A program made the translations under genes and the position numbers. Positions 1 through 13,600 of a DNA stretch of 64,000 bases are shown piece after piece. Numbering within the stretch: the first letter of the stretch is position 1; each line of letters opens with the position of its first letter. The notes beneath the pieces were generated by a model, which saw nothing but the letters and a program-made list of their open reading frames with translations, ran no database searches and was not told where the DNA came from. Origin of the DNA: Hirudinaria manillensis (lineage: Eukaryota > Annelida > Clitellata > Hirudinida > Hirudinidae); NCBI GenBank assembly GCA_034509925.1, contig CM067531.1, forward strand, positions 5,922,001-5,986,000, in the 5' to 3' direction.

Positions 1-673
1 TGCAATTCTATTGATGAAGGATTGATGCTGCACCTAATAACAACATTTCGTTTATTTATTTTCTGAATTAATTCAAAATAAGTGTGCATAAGGCATTAAC
101 AATTAACCCACTAACAAACAATTTCCAATTATGAAAGACAAGACTATCTTCAATTTTAAACATTACTTACGTGCTTTTGAAAGTCTTGAGTCTCAAAAAA
201 CAACACTTTTAAACATTAGCTTTGCTTCCAAACTATTGTCAAAGAGGCTTTGATCTTGCACGTGTTATTGCGATGTTCTTTTATATTTCCAATATGTGAC
301 CATTGGAACCATTGGATGTTGTGTTGATTGGTTAACATTTATCATTTCATCTGCTTATTGTCGGACTCAATATTTCAAAAATTAAACAAAATTATTATCT
401 GGTCATATATTTAAATTTTTTTGCTTTTTTTTTATATTTACAAAATTCTTAAGTTTTTTTTTGAGTATTCACATGTAACAAAAGATTGTGCACATTTGTG
501 CACAGCATCACATAAATTATCATTACTTTCTTAAAATTTAGTATCAGAAACTTCCACATAATGTTGTCTAATTTGGGATTTACCAATTTTGGTTTTGTTT
601 AAGTTCCATTCACTTAATTAATTAATTATTTTTTATTTTGAGTTTATTTATTCGCTTTTTAATGTTGTTTCAG
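1..673. other. AT-rich non-coding sequence, probably intron of the desaturase gene
   Basis: No exon could be recognised here on either strand. The first desaturase exon in the window starts at 674 behind a good acceptor (tttcag), so this stretch is most likely intron. The 5' exons that should carry the first two histidine boxes, and any cytochrome b5 domain, must lie off the left edge. Confidence 0.5.
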
Positions 674-2573
674 TATGGTAAGAAAAAGAAGAAGTACTTG
701 CCATATAACCTTCAACACAAGTATTTTCATTTTGGTTTGTGGGAATCCAATTTATTTTCATTTGCATTTCAGTTTAAAATGTATTTTTTGTCTTCAAAGC
801 TATTTTTATTTCTCTAACAATCAATTATTTCATATCAAATTCATTCGGTCCTTTTGGAAATTTCATTACGGCAAATGTTAACGTTACTAATCTAAGGACA
901 ATGATAAAGGTAAATAAACTTTAATAAAGAACTTTGCTTGCCAATACCTGCCAATAAGAACATTGCCTTCCAGTATATTTAAAGCAGCAACAATCACTTG
1001 TGATGTCAACTCAAGTCACGTCTTTAAGAAGTAAAACAAAAAAGTAGCAAAAAAACTTGACTTTGAATCTTGCTCCTTTCTGTTGCTAATTAAGTCGTTG
1101 TTGCTAATTTATTCAGTAAAATGCGTTAAATGCTAAATTAATTAAACTGTGTATTAAATTTCTTGAACATATTAATTGTTTATTAGATTTTAAAGCCATG
1201 ATAAAGATGTTGCCAGGATAATATTAGTTAAACTAATTGTGTAATAGTCACTTGTAAGAGATGATTCGGATTATATTCAGTTAGACCTTGTTAGTCCATT
1301 CAAGGTGATTATCTAATCATTTTCTTTAAATTTTTTAAGTGTTGCACTCAGATTTCTTTATGTTTTTAAAAGTTTTGCCTCCACTGCTTCTTCCCTTGTA
1401 CTTCAACATTGAAATTCCATACTTTCTCATCAAAAGAAGAAAATGGATGGTCAGTGAACGTTTCGTTCTTATTCCGAACGAGAGATCGTAAAACCTCGGC
1501 AACGTTCGGTCGCTCACAACACAAAAATATAGCTGAATTTAAATTTGTGTATGCAGCTATTTTTCTTACTGTTCCTATTTTTGGGCATTTCCAGAAATAA
1601 TTAATTTATTTTAAGGGACTTATGATTTTACCCGCTGATTAATACTTTATTTCCTTGCAATTTGTATTCTTTAACTCTGTTTCACTAAATCACAAGTTTT
1701 TAAGTTCTCATTTGATTTTGTTGTAGGAGATTTTTTGGACATCAATGTTCTTTCTTAGATGGCAAATCATGTTTGGGCCCATGCTTGGATTCTTTGGAGT
1801 ATTTGTTCTTTTCCTGTTTGTGAGGTTAATTTAAGAGATTTTTATCAAGATAAAAATTGTATGACAAAATATTCATTAGCTTTTAGCTAAAATATTCATT
1901 TCCTTTACAGGAAATTATGAATCATTAATTGTTCTTTCTCTTAAATTAGAATGTTAGAGAGTCATTGGTTTGTCTGGGCAACTCAGATGAGTCATATTCC
2001 CATGCTTGTTGACTATGACAAGTCACATGACTGGGTAACAGCCCAGTTAGTGGCCTCTTGCAACATTGAACATTCCCTCTTCAATGATTGGTGGAGTGGT
2101 CATCTCAACTTCCAGATAGAACACCAGTTTGTATTTGTCTTTTGTTTGTATTGGAATTGATTGATGCATGAAACTGATAACAATTGTTTTGATTCCATTG
2201 CTTCTAAATATTTATAAATTTAAATGAAATCACATCATTACAGTCTATTCCCTACGATGCCCAGACACAATTTAGTCAAAGTGTCATCTCAAGTGAAGGC
2301 ATTGTGTGACCGACACAACCTAAGTTACCAGGTCAAACCTTTGTGGAGAGCATTTTCAGACATTGTCAGGTTTGTAGCTTTCCAAAGAAAAGTAATTTTC
2401 AAACTTGTTTAGGTTCAGACCCTACTCATTTCAACAATCTCTTTATTTTCACTTTCAATCTTCTCATCTCATGCATAGAAAAATTTGTGCTCATTTGATA
2501 GTTTTACTTGAATTATTTTAACAGCTCCTTGGAGAAATCTGGTGACATCTGGCAGCAGTTCTACAACATGTGA
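674..2573 (+). CDS. Front-end fatty-acid desaturase (FADS1/2-like), 3' part
   Basis: Front-end desaturases are di-iron membrane enzymes of the ER that put a double bond between an existing one and the carboxyl end of an acyl chain, in long-chain polyunsaturated fatty acid synthesis. Exons: 674-734, 1373-1449, 1727-1824, 1950-2126, 2244-2369, 2525-2573 (TGA). All junctions are GT-AG with matching phases and give 195 residues. Visible: a [11 protein letters not shown] stretch, a [10 protein letters not shown] membrane-start segment, two hydrophobic segments, [30 protein letters not shown] and [14 protein letters not shown], formed across the 2126/2244 junction, is the third histidine box, and its Q in place of the first H marks front-end desaturases. 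The C-terminus IWQQFYNM ends about where FADS proteins usually end. The 5' half is missing from the window. Regiospecificity (delta-5 or delta-6) cannot be read from this part. Confidence 0.93.
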
Positions 2574-3529
2574 AAACAATTGTTGACAACCAAAGGAAGC
2601 ATATTTTCAACAAAACGTTCGGAAATCAAAGTCAATTCTTGTTTCATTAATGATCATTATTAATGTATTATTATTATTATTAATGTGCCATTACCATATC
2701 GATCAGTCTAATTGAATTGTTGTGCAGCATTTTTGAAGTATATTTGCAGCATTAAGATTGGTTTTTGCCTATTTTTTTCAAAATTCTGTTTGTCACTTTA
2801 AAGTATTAGATCTGGACATCTTGCCATCCCATTCAAAATCAATTCTTTGTGGATACAAATTCCGTCAAAATTAATTATGAATTTGTATTTTTGATGCTTT
2901 AAGTGCCGGTGCTGTGCATTGGCAAAATAACTTTTTTGGATCTTCTCTTGGCATTGATTGCTATTTAATGATTTAAGATTTAATCTTGCTCGCAATCTTT
3001 TAGAATTAAGTCAATCTGCCATTGTTGAGTTATTTTATGTTAGTCTTAGAATCGTTAAGGATTTCCACAACGCAATTTACAGAACTGCCAAGAACCTTTG
3101 ATAGAATTATTAATTTTTGTGATGCTTAACCATCATTTCCATATTGAATTTTAAATAAAACTTTAGCATTCCTCATTTTTTGCTAATTTTGAGTGCATTG
3201 CTAACATAATAGACACACAATTATTTTGTGATTTTTTGGTTGTTTTGCCAAAAGTGTTCGTTGCAAATGCTGTCCTTGATGGACGATAGATTGCACTTTC
3301 CGACCCCATCGATTCATCCATTGATTTTCTTGGGGGAAAATGGGTAATTACTTTAAACTAATCATATGGCTCAAGTGATTAAAGAGTCAAATGAGGGAAG
3401 GAGTGTTTGATTCACAGTCAGTTTCAGCTTCAGGGGAATCTTGATGGAGTAGTTTGCCTGGGATTTCAAGCTGTTGATGCAGAACTGGTGATTAGAATAA
3501 TTTAAAATTAAATGAATTACAACCTTCTT
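2574..3529. other. 3' UTR/intergenic between two convergent genes
   Basis: This holds the desaturase 3' UTR, with a candidate AATAAA polyadenylation signal near 3153-3158 on the plus strand. The end of the exchanger gene lies on the other strand. No coding sequence was recognised. Confidence 0.5.
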
Positions 3530-6500
3530 CTAACCTGGCAAAAGGTCCACCGCAGAACAACTTTCGTCGGTTATCGGAAGGAGATCGATGTCCGAGGAGA
3601 CGGACGTGCCGTTGGCAATGGAGACCTCCGTCAACTGCAGGAGCAATGTACTTTAAAATAAAAAAAAATAAATAAATAAACTTTCTTTTAAAAAAATAAA
3701 TTACTTGTTCGCTGGTCGTAAGGAGTCTCGACAATGGCAAGCAGAACTTTGGCAGCGTTTCCGTCAGCGGCGGAGAAGCGTGCGTCAGGAGGGGTTTTAT
3801 GAAGCTGTTGGTGAAGTTTAGTGATCAGATAACTATAATAAACTACCATCTTATACATTCACTTGTACAAATACACCAGTATCAGTATTTGAACGTATCA
3901 ATGTCTCTTTAAAGAGGTGACCTTCTGTCCAGACTGCTCCAGATTCTGGCAACTTTGCCTTTATCTCCTTGGGAAGCAGTAGGTTGTGACTAAAAATAAT
4001 AATAAATAAATAATATTAATTGGTTAATTAATTATTAACAATTAATTAATTAGTAATAGTAATTAATTATTAACAATTAATAATAATAATTAATTATTAA
4101 CAATTAATAATAATAATTAATTATTAACAATTAATAATAATAATTAATTATTAACAATTAATTAATTATTAACAATTAATTAATTAATAATAATTAATTA
4201 TTAACAATTAATTAATTATTAACAATTAATTAATAACTAATTAGTGTTAATTAATTAATAAACTATAACATTACAAAGCTTTGATTTGGTTTAAAAAGGT
4301 GTTGTTTGTCAGAACACAGAATGGTGGCAGCAGCAGTTAGTAATAATTTGATTGATTGTATTATTACATACAATCGATAAAACTTATCACTCACAGCATC
4401 GCACGGGTCATTCTGTTCCTCAAATCCAGTCCTGTCGACGATAGAATTCAGTGAGATAAACTTTGATAAGCTTTAATAATAAAAGTTAAAAATGCGACTC
4501 TGGAGATCTGCAAGCACCTGATTTTAAGCCAAAACATGAGCTGAGTCGTCAGGCCTCCGCAGAGAACGATGGTGATGATGACGATGATCAGCGTTATCGA
4601 GAGGATGGTTTGGCGTGCCACAGTCGAGGTGTTTCTCATTGCAAGGGCAAAGGCCATGGCTCCTCTGAGGCCTGGATGGATCCATGTTCATTAATTATTA
4701 ATCAATATTAATCAATTCATGTGCTTTGTATCAATTTCTGGTAATAAATAAATGGTGCTTTGAATAATTTCATATACTTTTTAGATAAATTCATGTACTT
4801 TTTGGTTCAGTTGACATGCTTTGTAAAAAAGCTAATGTCAAAAACTTTCTGAAACTTTCTCTCAAATTCAGATGAATAAACCATTCAAAAGTTGATCTCA
4901 GATTCTCAAAGATTTATTAAATTCATTATTTTATTGTGTCAGTCAATGGTTAATTTTTAATAAATAAACAAATCTTATAATAATAATAATAATAAACTCT
5001 TAAACAAACCTGAAAACATCATGACATGTTGAAACTTGCAAGGAATTTTGTTGGTTCTTCCGAGATTTACAAGGAATGACAGAGGGTAAATGTTAGATGC
5101 TCTGCCAATTATCACAGTTACCTTGATGGAAAATAGATGTTAAAGATTATTATAGATTAAAATTATTATTATTATTATGTATTAAAAGTATTAATAAGAT
5201 ACCAATGCAAATATTATTAGTCCACCATCCCAGGAATGTTTTGGAAAAGTAAATGTAGCAACTCCAATGTATGTGAACACAAAATTTTCCATAAGGAAAT
5301 TTAGCAAGTGGAAAAGCTGAAAAATATCAAATAATTAAATTATATTATATAATTAATGTAATAATAAAGTGATTAATATATATAATAAATTATATAATTA
5401 AAACAATATTCATAAATAACATCTAATCTAATGAAATCAAAAATAATTCCATCAAATAATATTGCAATAATATTGCATCTCCAACTGGCGAGGTTGTGCA
5501 AGCGGATGAAGAGCCAAATTAATGTTGGATTCAATGATTGTCATTAATTTATGGCACATTTTAAGTCAATTGTTCTTGACTCATTTTAATTTCACAAAAT
5601 CACATAAAAGTGATTTAATTGTTTTTACAATTAAAGAAGATTCATTCAATATAACAACTTAAGTAAATAAAATATTCAAAATTAAGTTATAATGCAGATT
5701 AAAATAACTCAATTTTTGTAGATTATTGGTTCAAACCTCCTTTGTAGAATTTTGTGATGTTGGAGAAAGATTGTTGTAAGTGTAGTGGGCTTGACATATG
5801 CCACAAAACAAGACAGCAACGATACCTGAGAATTGCAATGCATTCAAGTTGAGGACATTATGATTGCAAATCAGGTAGCAGTTGTAAACAACGCACCTGT
5901 GAGTTTAAGAGATTCTGCAGCCAAAAATGTTGCGTAAGACATTAAAACAAACAAAGATGTTTCAAGGAGAGGAAAGTTTCTCAATTTGGTGAACTTTGTC
6001 AACTAAACTCGCAGAGTTAAGGAAATAAAGTACTTGATAAAATCATTTAAAGAATTCAAGTTATTGCCAGTCATAAAAAGCTATTTATCATGTAGTACCA
6101 ATAAAGCAATTCATTTCATTAGTTCCACTGACATCATAAGATTTACAATTTTGAATCGAGTTAATTTCTCACTTAAGATAGTTTTATTGGCTTATAAAAA
6201 TATTTTCCTATCATTTTGCTTGAATATTACTCATATTATGAATATTATCCTACAGAAGCATAATTATATATTATGAATATTATCCTATAGAAGCAGAGGA
6301 TACAAATGCAGTGACACAACCCAAAGTACTTCCAAGGAGGAATGAACCAAAGAACACTGCAAAAAAATAACCCAGGCACCCAACAAATGCTCCCCCATCA
6401 AACCCTGTAGAGGTACTCTTGTATGTTTCTATGGAGCTGTTAAGGACAAAAGTTAAACATTGAGGAGAAATTTATTACCATAATTTACAATTATAATTCT

Positions 6501-8637
6501 GATATCATGTGAATATTTTGCATTAAATAAATAACTTCCTCAATCACAGAAAAGTAATGATGTCACTATGCAAATGCAAATAAGCTGGTTTGGTCTGCTT
6601 TAAACAAACTTATTCTATTGCTTTATAAAGATTATTTTCAAATATAAATATTATTTCATCCATCTGACCTTGTTAAGACAATGGCCACAGCATCATTGAG
6701 AACACTCTCTCCAAATACCAGAGCATGAAGATCCACATCAACATTAAGATCATTAAATATAGCAAGAACAGTTACTGAAACAATATAAATACCTTTTAAC
6801 ATCAATGTCTTTAGTAATAGCAATAGTAGTAGTAGTAGTAGTAGTAATAATGATGATGATAATGCTGATGATGATGACAACAACAACAACAGCAACAATA
6901 ATAATAATAACAATTTGCTAAATGGCACTTTAAACAAAAACATTTAAACTTATTTAGGCAATCTTTTGAGTGCCTTATATACCCACTACATATCCACTAT
7001 ATATCCATATGAACCAGTGGACAAGCCTATAGGCCAAATGCTCAGTTACAGAGAGAATTCTCTCTAAAAGTTTAGGACACAAGAAATGGATAAATCCAGG
7101 AGAATAATTTAGACCAATTAAAGAGAAATTAGCTTAAAACATTAAAAAATAAATATCTGTTATATTCTGAATATTGAAAGAAGTCAGACTATTTAGTTTA
7201 TTATTGAATAAACATTAATTCAAACATTGTTGCTGGATTAAAAGCAGAAGCATGATAGACAGGCATTAAAAACATTTCACGACAACTTTGTTATGCATTG
7301 ATAATAATGTTATGCTTGATAATAATATCCAATTTAAGCATTTTATTAATACTTTCAAAGGCTCAAAAATTGAAGTGATCAAAATCTAACCTGGATCTGT
7401 GGCAGATATTATTGCTCCAAACAATAAGCAATCAGTGAATGTATTTATTTTAGATGAAGAAATGAGCAAACTGAAGCCATACATAAGACCACTGTTTAAA
7501 AGATAATTAAAATCTAATATTAAACAAATATGATGAAGAAAAGAAGTTAATTATTATTATTATTATTAATGAATTAAGAAGTTAATCAGATCAAGAAACA
7601 TTTGCAATGAAACAAAGTTAAGTAACCCAGTTGTGAAGGATGACAGAAGAGTGCCCAAAAATGCAAAAGTCATAATGGCACCTATATTTTTGAAGAAATG
7701 TTTCTGAAATTTAAGCAAAATATATCATAAATCATCAAGGCAGCCGCTACTTCACCACAAAGATTATATTAACCCTCTTCATTTGGTATCCAGCATTAAA
7801 TATAACTGGAGGTAAAATCACATTGAAAAATATTTCTGGGTCAAATGTTGCCTAAATTGAAGAATCTCAAATATAAAAAATGTAGTAAAAAGTACAAAAA
7901 AAATTAAATAATTACGAAACATTTAAAAGCTCTATGTATGCAATTTATGATTACCAAAGATATATTTAGAAAGAAGTTATAAAAGAATTCAACTTATCCA
8001 AATTCATACATAAAATACTAGTCAATATTAACTATACCTTTTCTTGCAAATCAGTATCATCAAAGGCTGCTTGATTAATTTGTGAATGAAAAACATATTG
8101 ATAATAAGAAGATTGATTAAATTCTTTGATGACCTCAAGCCTCAAATATGATGGAAGATCACCAGTTAGATTGTAGACAACATTGGCAGCATCTATCTTG
8201 TCTGTGTTTGTAGAATATTTTATAATAGCCCCGACAATCAACCCTTTGAAAACAAAATAAGAATAATAATTAACCCGATAATTAGCCATTTAATAATTGA
8301 CCTCGTGTAGCCATTTGAAACTTATCTAACCGTATATGAGAGCCAATCCAGTTTCATGGATAAATTTGAATCGTCTATGCTTAAAAAGCCAAACTGTTAA
8401 GATCGTAAGTATCAACAAAGATACATATGAGAGCAAGTTAAGGCTATCAATTTGATGTGTTTTTTCAGCTTTTTCTTCAAATTTAGAATCTATATCAGCA
8501 GCCTCAGCAATCAAAAATTGTGCTGTGAATGCACAAAAAAGTGAACAAAACGGAACCGAATTAGACGGCGACATCCTCAGAGCAAAGCAATTCGAAAGTA
8601 AAACTTTAACCCCTCCACTCCGCGACAAACACCGCAC
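3530..8637 (-). CDS. Endosomal-type Na+/H+ exchanger (SLC9A6/7/9-like)
   Basis: Organellar NHEs exchange luminal H+ for Na+ or K+ and set endosome/Golgi pH. Exons, 5' to 3': 8637-8331, 8243-8038, 7851-7774, 7703-7627, 7491-7391, 6774-6669, 6436-6304, 6002-5897, 5825-5737, 5316-5203, 5121-5010, 4671-4518, 4431-4395, 3989-3922, 3804-3705, 3634-3530. All are GT-AG, all phases agree, and the product is 630 aa, close to the usual NHE6/9 length. The N-terminus has a hydrophobic signal-like segment, then [19 protein letters not shown]. Core motifs: [32 protein letters not shown] (about residues 247-265), [14 protein letters not shown] (about 277-290) and [12 protein letters not shown] (about 478-489). 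The C-terminus has [18 protein letters not shown], a stretch specific to the NHE6/7/9 branch. The start could also be a second Met 21 codons in (MSPSNS). Introns hold long AAT/AATT repeats. Confidence 0.95.
4005..4265. repeat. AATT-rich minisatellite inside an SLC9 intron
   Basis: About 260 bp of imperfect repeats built from TTAATTATTAACAA and AATAATAATT units, within the intron 3990-4394 of the exchanger gene. Composition is almost pure A/T, with C only at the AACA points. Confidence 0.85.
6825..6912. repeat. AGT/GAT/AAC/AAT trinucleotide repeat run
   Basis: Adjacent short trinucleotide tracts (AGT, GAT, AAC, AAT) in the exchanger intron 6775-7390. On the minus strand they produce a spurious poly-Leu/Ser open frame. 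Confidence 0.8.
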
Positions 8638-10646
8638 CTAAATATTGGCTTTATTAAACATGATCGTCATCATATGATTTCCATTTAGATATAGGGAGTT
8701 AATCAATGTAAAAAAATGCAACAAAGTTATTTACACTTTCTTATCGAATTTATACCTTTGTCCAAGCAAAACCTGTAAAGTTATTTTAATTTGAATTGAA
8801 GTTATTATTTATCATTATATTTATGGTATATATAATTTCGCAATTTATTCTTATTTTTTTTTTGATGAGTCTCGACCAGGATCTGAGAACACTTACTATT
8901 CATGAGAGGAGGAGCTACGATTTTTAAGGAAGCTTGAAAAATTGCTTTTCTAAGATGCCTTGCACACGATTCGGAAAAATTGTAAATGGATATTCAACAT
9001 AGATTATGTAGAACAACTACGTTATCTCAATTCAAAGCGATCCTAAAAGTCCAAGTACCTTTCAGAGGTGCACCATTTTACTTATTTGCGTTGTAAATTG
9101 TTACGCGAAATGACCAGGAGGAACAGACTTCTCAAGATTCTAGAGCCTTACTAATGTTAAGAACAAACTTTGCATTGTTTCGACCGACTTTAGTCACCTC
9201 TGAGGTGACCTCTATACAAATTAGGTGATACAGGATTACTTTGCGTAACTAGGTTAACAAATTATCAAATTACAATGCTTATCAAATTTGGAAGGGGAGA
9301 GTAGGGCTAAATCCAAACGAAGCGCAGATAATATTTTTACATTTAATTTTACTGCACCTCGTAGGAATTCGGAAAGACGGGCAATTTAGCTGCTTATCTG
9401 AAACAATATATCTATTCGTATTTGCGACAGTAATATACTATCAACCTGGGTAAACCTTTCAACGTATTCATTTTTATATCGTCAGATGACAGCACCTAGA
9501 TTCTTTAAAAAAATTCTAGGAATGAGTGGCGCAAATAAATCATGAATGACAAGTAGGGCTTCATCATTTTGTCTATTTTAAGGAGTTTCTAATGGGAAGC
9601 ATAAACTAATGTGAAGCTCTTCAATCGCCAAGAAAATTGTCAATTAGCGTCTTTGAGAACTTTCCAGGCAAACCCTTCTGATCCAACTTTATCATTAATA
9701 ACACATCTTTGAAACATTTGTTACTCTTTTCTAAGAGCTAAGTAATATGTTCGATTTTCCCCAGTTATTCTTGGAACATCTGCTTCAAATAATGACAGCC
9801 TCTTTTTTTTTATTCATTGCCTTCGCGAAAGTCCCAATTTTATGCGAAGAGAAGACAGACTAATTAATTAAAGCAACAGTCCATAGCAAGTCTTTCTCGT
9901 CTTTCGAACAGCAAAAGGCATTGTTTTTCTGCTCTTCTGAGCCTAGCCTTCAGAGACAACGTTTTTTCTGACATTCGAGAGACATTCATATTTCATTTCG
10001 GAGGAGGATTCATGAATAATTTCTGAGGAGATGAAGAGGAGTTTAAACTTTTAAGATTACACCAAATAACAATTTTTAATCGAAGTATGACAAAGAAATA
10101 AATAATGAAATATTTTTCCTGGAACATGAATAAAGTTTTATTTTTGCTTTTTTAATCTTTCTATTAATTGCTAGAGGGATATCAACATTAACTTCCTTTT
10201 TTGAAAAATTGTTGTCTTTCGTATCAAATGATGCTGTCAAAGATTTGTGACAACATACCAGAGGGGGTAGAGTATCTTCAAGTGAAATTTGATGATTGGG
10301 ACGGGTAAAAATAGACAAAATCCCATGACGTCATTGGGCAGCCTCCTATGCAAATGAAGACGATGATAAAGAACCACAATAAAATAGGAAGCTTGCTGAA
10401 TAAATTATTCCAGTAACATTTAAAAAAAATAATTTATTCTTAAGAATTATTACTTAATGTCATTTGAAAGTGATAATGTTATTCAAAGCCATTCAAAGTG
10501 CACGTAAAATTAGTTTCAAAGCTTGTTCGTTTTGGGCTGCACAATAAAAGCTATAAGGCCTCATGATATCTGGTACCCCGTTGTAACTGAGTTGCAGTTT
10601 AATTCTGCAGAACATAACAACTTTATTAATTTAGTAAATAATAAGA
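8638..10646. other. Divergent intergenic region between SLC9-like and ABCG genes
   Basis: About 2 kb of AT-rich sequence between the minus-strand exchanger start and the plus-strand ABCG start. It should contain both promoters, but no clear TATA box or conserved motif stands out. An AATAAAAG-like sequence near 10542-10549 is about 100 bp upstream of the ABCG start codon and is only a weak TATA candidate. Short open frames here look random. Confidence 0.4.
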
Positions 10647-13600
10647 ATGGAGTCTCTTCGTGAACTACCTACCTATAACGAATCGCTATCAACTGAAATC
10701 TGGACTACCGCTCAAACCCAGGACCAATCTTTTCCACCGAAAACTGCCGTCTACAGATTTGTCTCATCAACTGGACTTTTTAGGGAATTGCATTATGCTG
10801 ACTACCTGGAATCTGCCAGGACTAGCAACCTGCAACAAGCAGAAACATCCACTCCCGTCATTAGTTTTCATAAGTTATTTTACAACGTGAAAACTCGCAA
10901 AAAGGGTTCAGTTTTTAGAAAGACCGACAAAGTTTTACTCAATAACGTTTCGTAAGTTGTTTCGTTTATTTAGATATTTCTGATATTTCTCTAATAATAT
11001 TTTGGCTCAATTGAATCTATTTTGCATTTTAGGGGAATGTTTAAACAAGGAATGAATGCCATCATGGGTCCAACCGGTTGTGGAAAGACAACGTGAGTCA
11101 AAACTTTTTAACTTACATAATCGTCCACATTTGTAATCTTGGTTTCAAAGAGCTCCAATATTTTTGTGAAAAATCTTTTAGAAATCATTTTTACTTAACA
11201 AGGTTACTCGATATTCTCGCTGGTCGAAAAGACAAATCTGGGTTAAAGGGTGTGGTTCTCGTGGATGGTCACAAACAGCCGCCTGGTTTCAACTTCAGAG
11301 CCGGATACGTTAGACAGGTAACCACCTCGTTATTTATAGATTATTCTTAACTTGACTTAATTAGATTCAACCGTTACAAAAGAAATGATCGATTAGCGTT
11401 TACTGATGCATTGAGTACTTGGTAGGACGATCAGGTGATGGGCACACTGACGGTGAAAGAGAACATGATGTTTTCCGCTCACATGAGGCTTCCTTCATCC
11501 ATGAACGAAAAGGAAAAAAAAGCTAAAGTCGAACTGTTAATTGAAGAATTGGGTCTCGGCAAATGTGCCAACACAAAGGTATTACCATTATAATAAATTA
11601 TAACATATATATAATTTATATAATTATTATATTGCAATGAAGCTCCAATCTTTTTACCTTACAAATTTCATCTATATTTGTAATTTTGGTTTCAAAGCGC
11701 CCCTACATTTTTGGAATAATAATTATTATATATTTATTGTAATATTAATCATTATTATATACTTATTATAATATTAATAATTATTATTAACATTTATAAT
11801 AATAATCATTATATATTTATTATATTAATTATTTCTTTCGATTTAATTATGATGGCTTTGAAAAAGTTTGTTATGACATATTATTTTATTTAAAGGCCTG
11901 TTTACTGCAATTATTAACTTAATTAAGTGCTTAATTAAAATGTTTGAACAGAAATAAAGAATTTATTTATTTTTATCCTTTCATGTTAGGCTGTCCTTCT
12001 GCTTATCAGTTAAGAATATGTTTTTATTCAAGATCGTCACGCTTGAATGATTTCGATTTACTTAAAAGTAGTACCGCTGATATAATATAATATATTATTG
12101 CATCGTACTATTGCTAGTACAGTTAATTACGTAACTATTTGGGTTCACGTTTGTACGTTACAACCAATTCATTGACAAAAACACTAAAAGATATTTTGAA
12201 TTAAAATCATTGCTTTTTCCGACACATTTTCAGAAATTTGTCTCTTTGAAATTAATTTTAAGGCATTTTTACTTTTTATCTTTTTATAAATGTAGTATAA
12301 ATAGTAATTAATTTATTATAATAATTTATTACATTATTATTATTATAAATTTATTATATTATTTTTATAAAAAAATGTAACATATTATTATTATTATTAT
12401 TACTATTATTATTATTATGCACCATTAATCTGCCTTTTATTTAATCTTGCACTAGGCACGATTAAAACGATATAAACGGTTACAGCCATATTTCTAATTT
12501 CAAATAATAACTATATTGTTTGGCTTTTCTAAAATGACTCCAAAAACTATTAATAATGTTTATATGTTTATTTCTTTTAACTTGTGTATCAGAACTCTTT
12601 AATTTTAAACATGTCCAACTTATACAAATAATTAATAATAAATACAAAAGACATGAAGACGATTTCCGGTATCTTTCATCTCTAAAAAATAAAGCCGTGA
12701 TTATGAATAAATTAAATGTTAAATCTTTAGGTGGGTACTGAGTTCATCAGAGGTGTGTCGGGAGGAGAAAGGAAGAGAACCTGTATAGGCATGGAACTGC
12801 TCGTGTCGAGTGGAGTTCTTTTCCTCGATGAACCGACCACGGGACTCGACGCCTTCACTGCAAACTCCGTCATGTCCCTGTTGAAAAGGTAGAATTTCAC
12901 AGCTTCCTTTGGAATATTTTCAACGAATCTCTTTTTAATTTACATTTTATTATTATTTATTATTATTATTGTTTGTTAGTGTTATTATTACTATTATTTG
13001 TTGTTCTAGACTTTATCTTTGAACTATGTTCAATGAACATTCCGAGTCCACCAGGCAACCTAGGCAAATATGTAGTATAGCCATTGTTATTGTCATTGTC
13101 ATTATCGTTGTTAATGTTTTATTGTTGTGTTTCTTTTAGCTCAAAAGTTGTGAAATATCTAAAAAAAAAACCAAAGCAAATGCTAAATTTCATGCAAATA
13201 GAATATTTTGCTTTTATGTAATCTTTATTTGAAATGTTCATCAATTTAATAACATTTCCTGTAATTGTTTTTACGTAAAATTGCTCTTCAACATTCACGT
13301 GCAGGTTAAAAACAGGGCGTTATTGTGTTATAATGCTGTAGCCTTTTAAGGCTGAAGTTGATTCCTTTTTTATTGCAATATTTTCGATTGTTGAATGAAA
13401 TATTATCTCAGAATTAGACACACGTTCACATATTTCATTGAAGATGATAAAAGTTTTATGGCATCCCTTATTAAGCGGTTAAGTTTTTCTTTCCTCTCGT
13501 TTCAAAAATACTTGTTCTTCAATTCTTCACCTTGTCAATAGAAGGAAGATGAATGAAGAAAGAAATCTGAATTTTTCAACTCTTAATTAATAAATTCACG

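Noticed and set aside
6656..6943. Poly-Leu/Ser open frame on the minus strand
   Set aside because: It is an SLC9 exon (6774-6669) preceded by intronic AGT/AAT repeats; the Leu run is intron.
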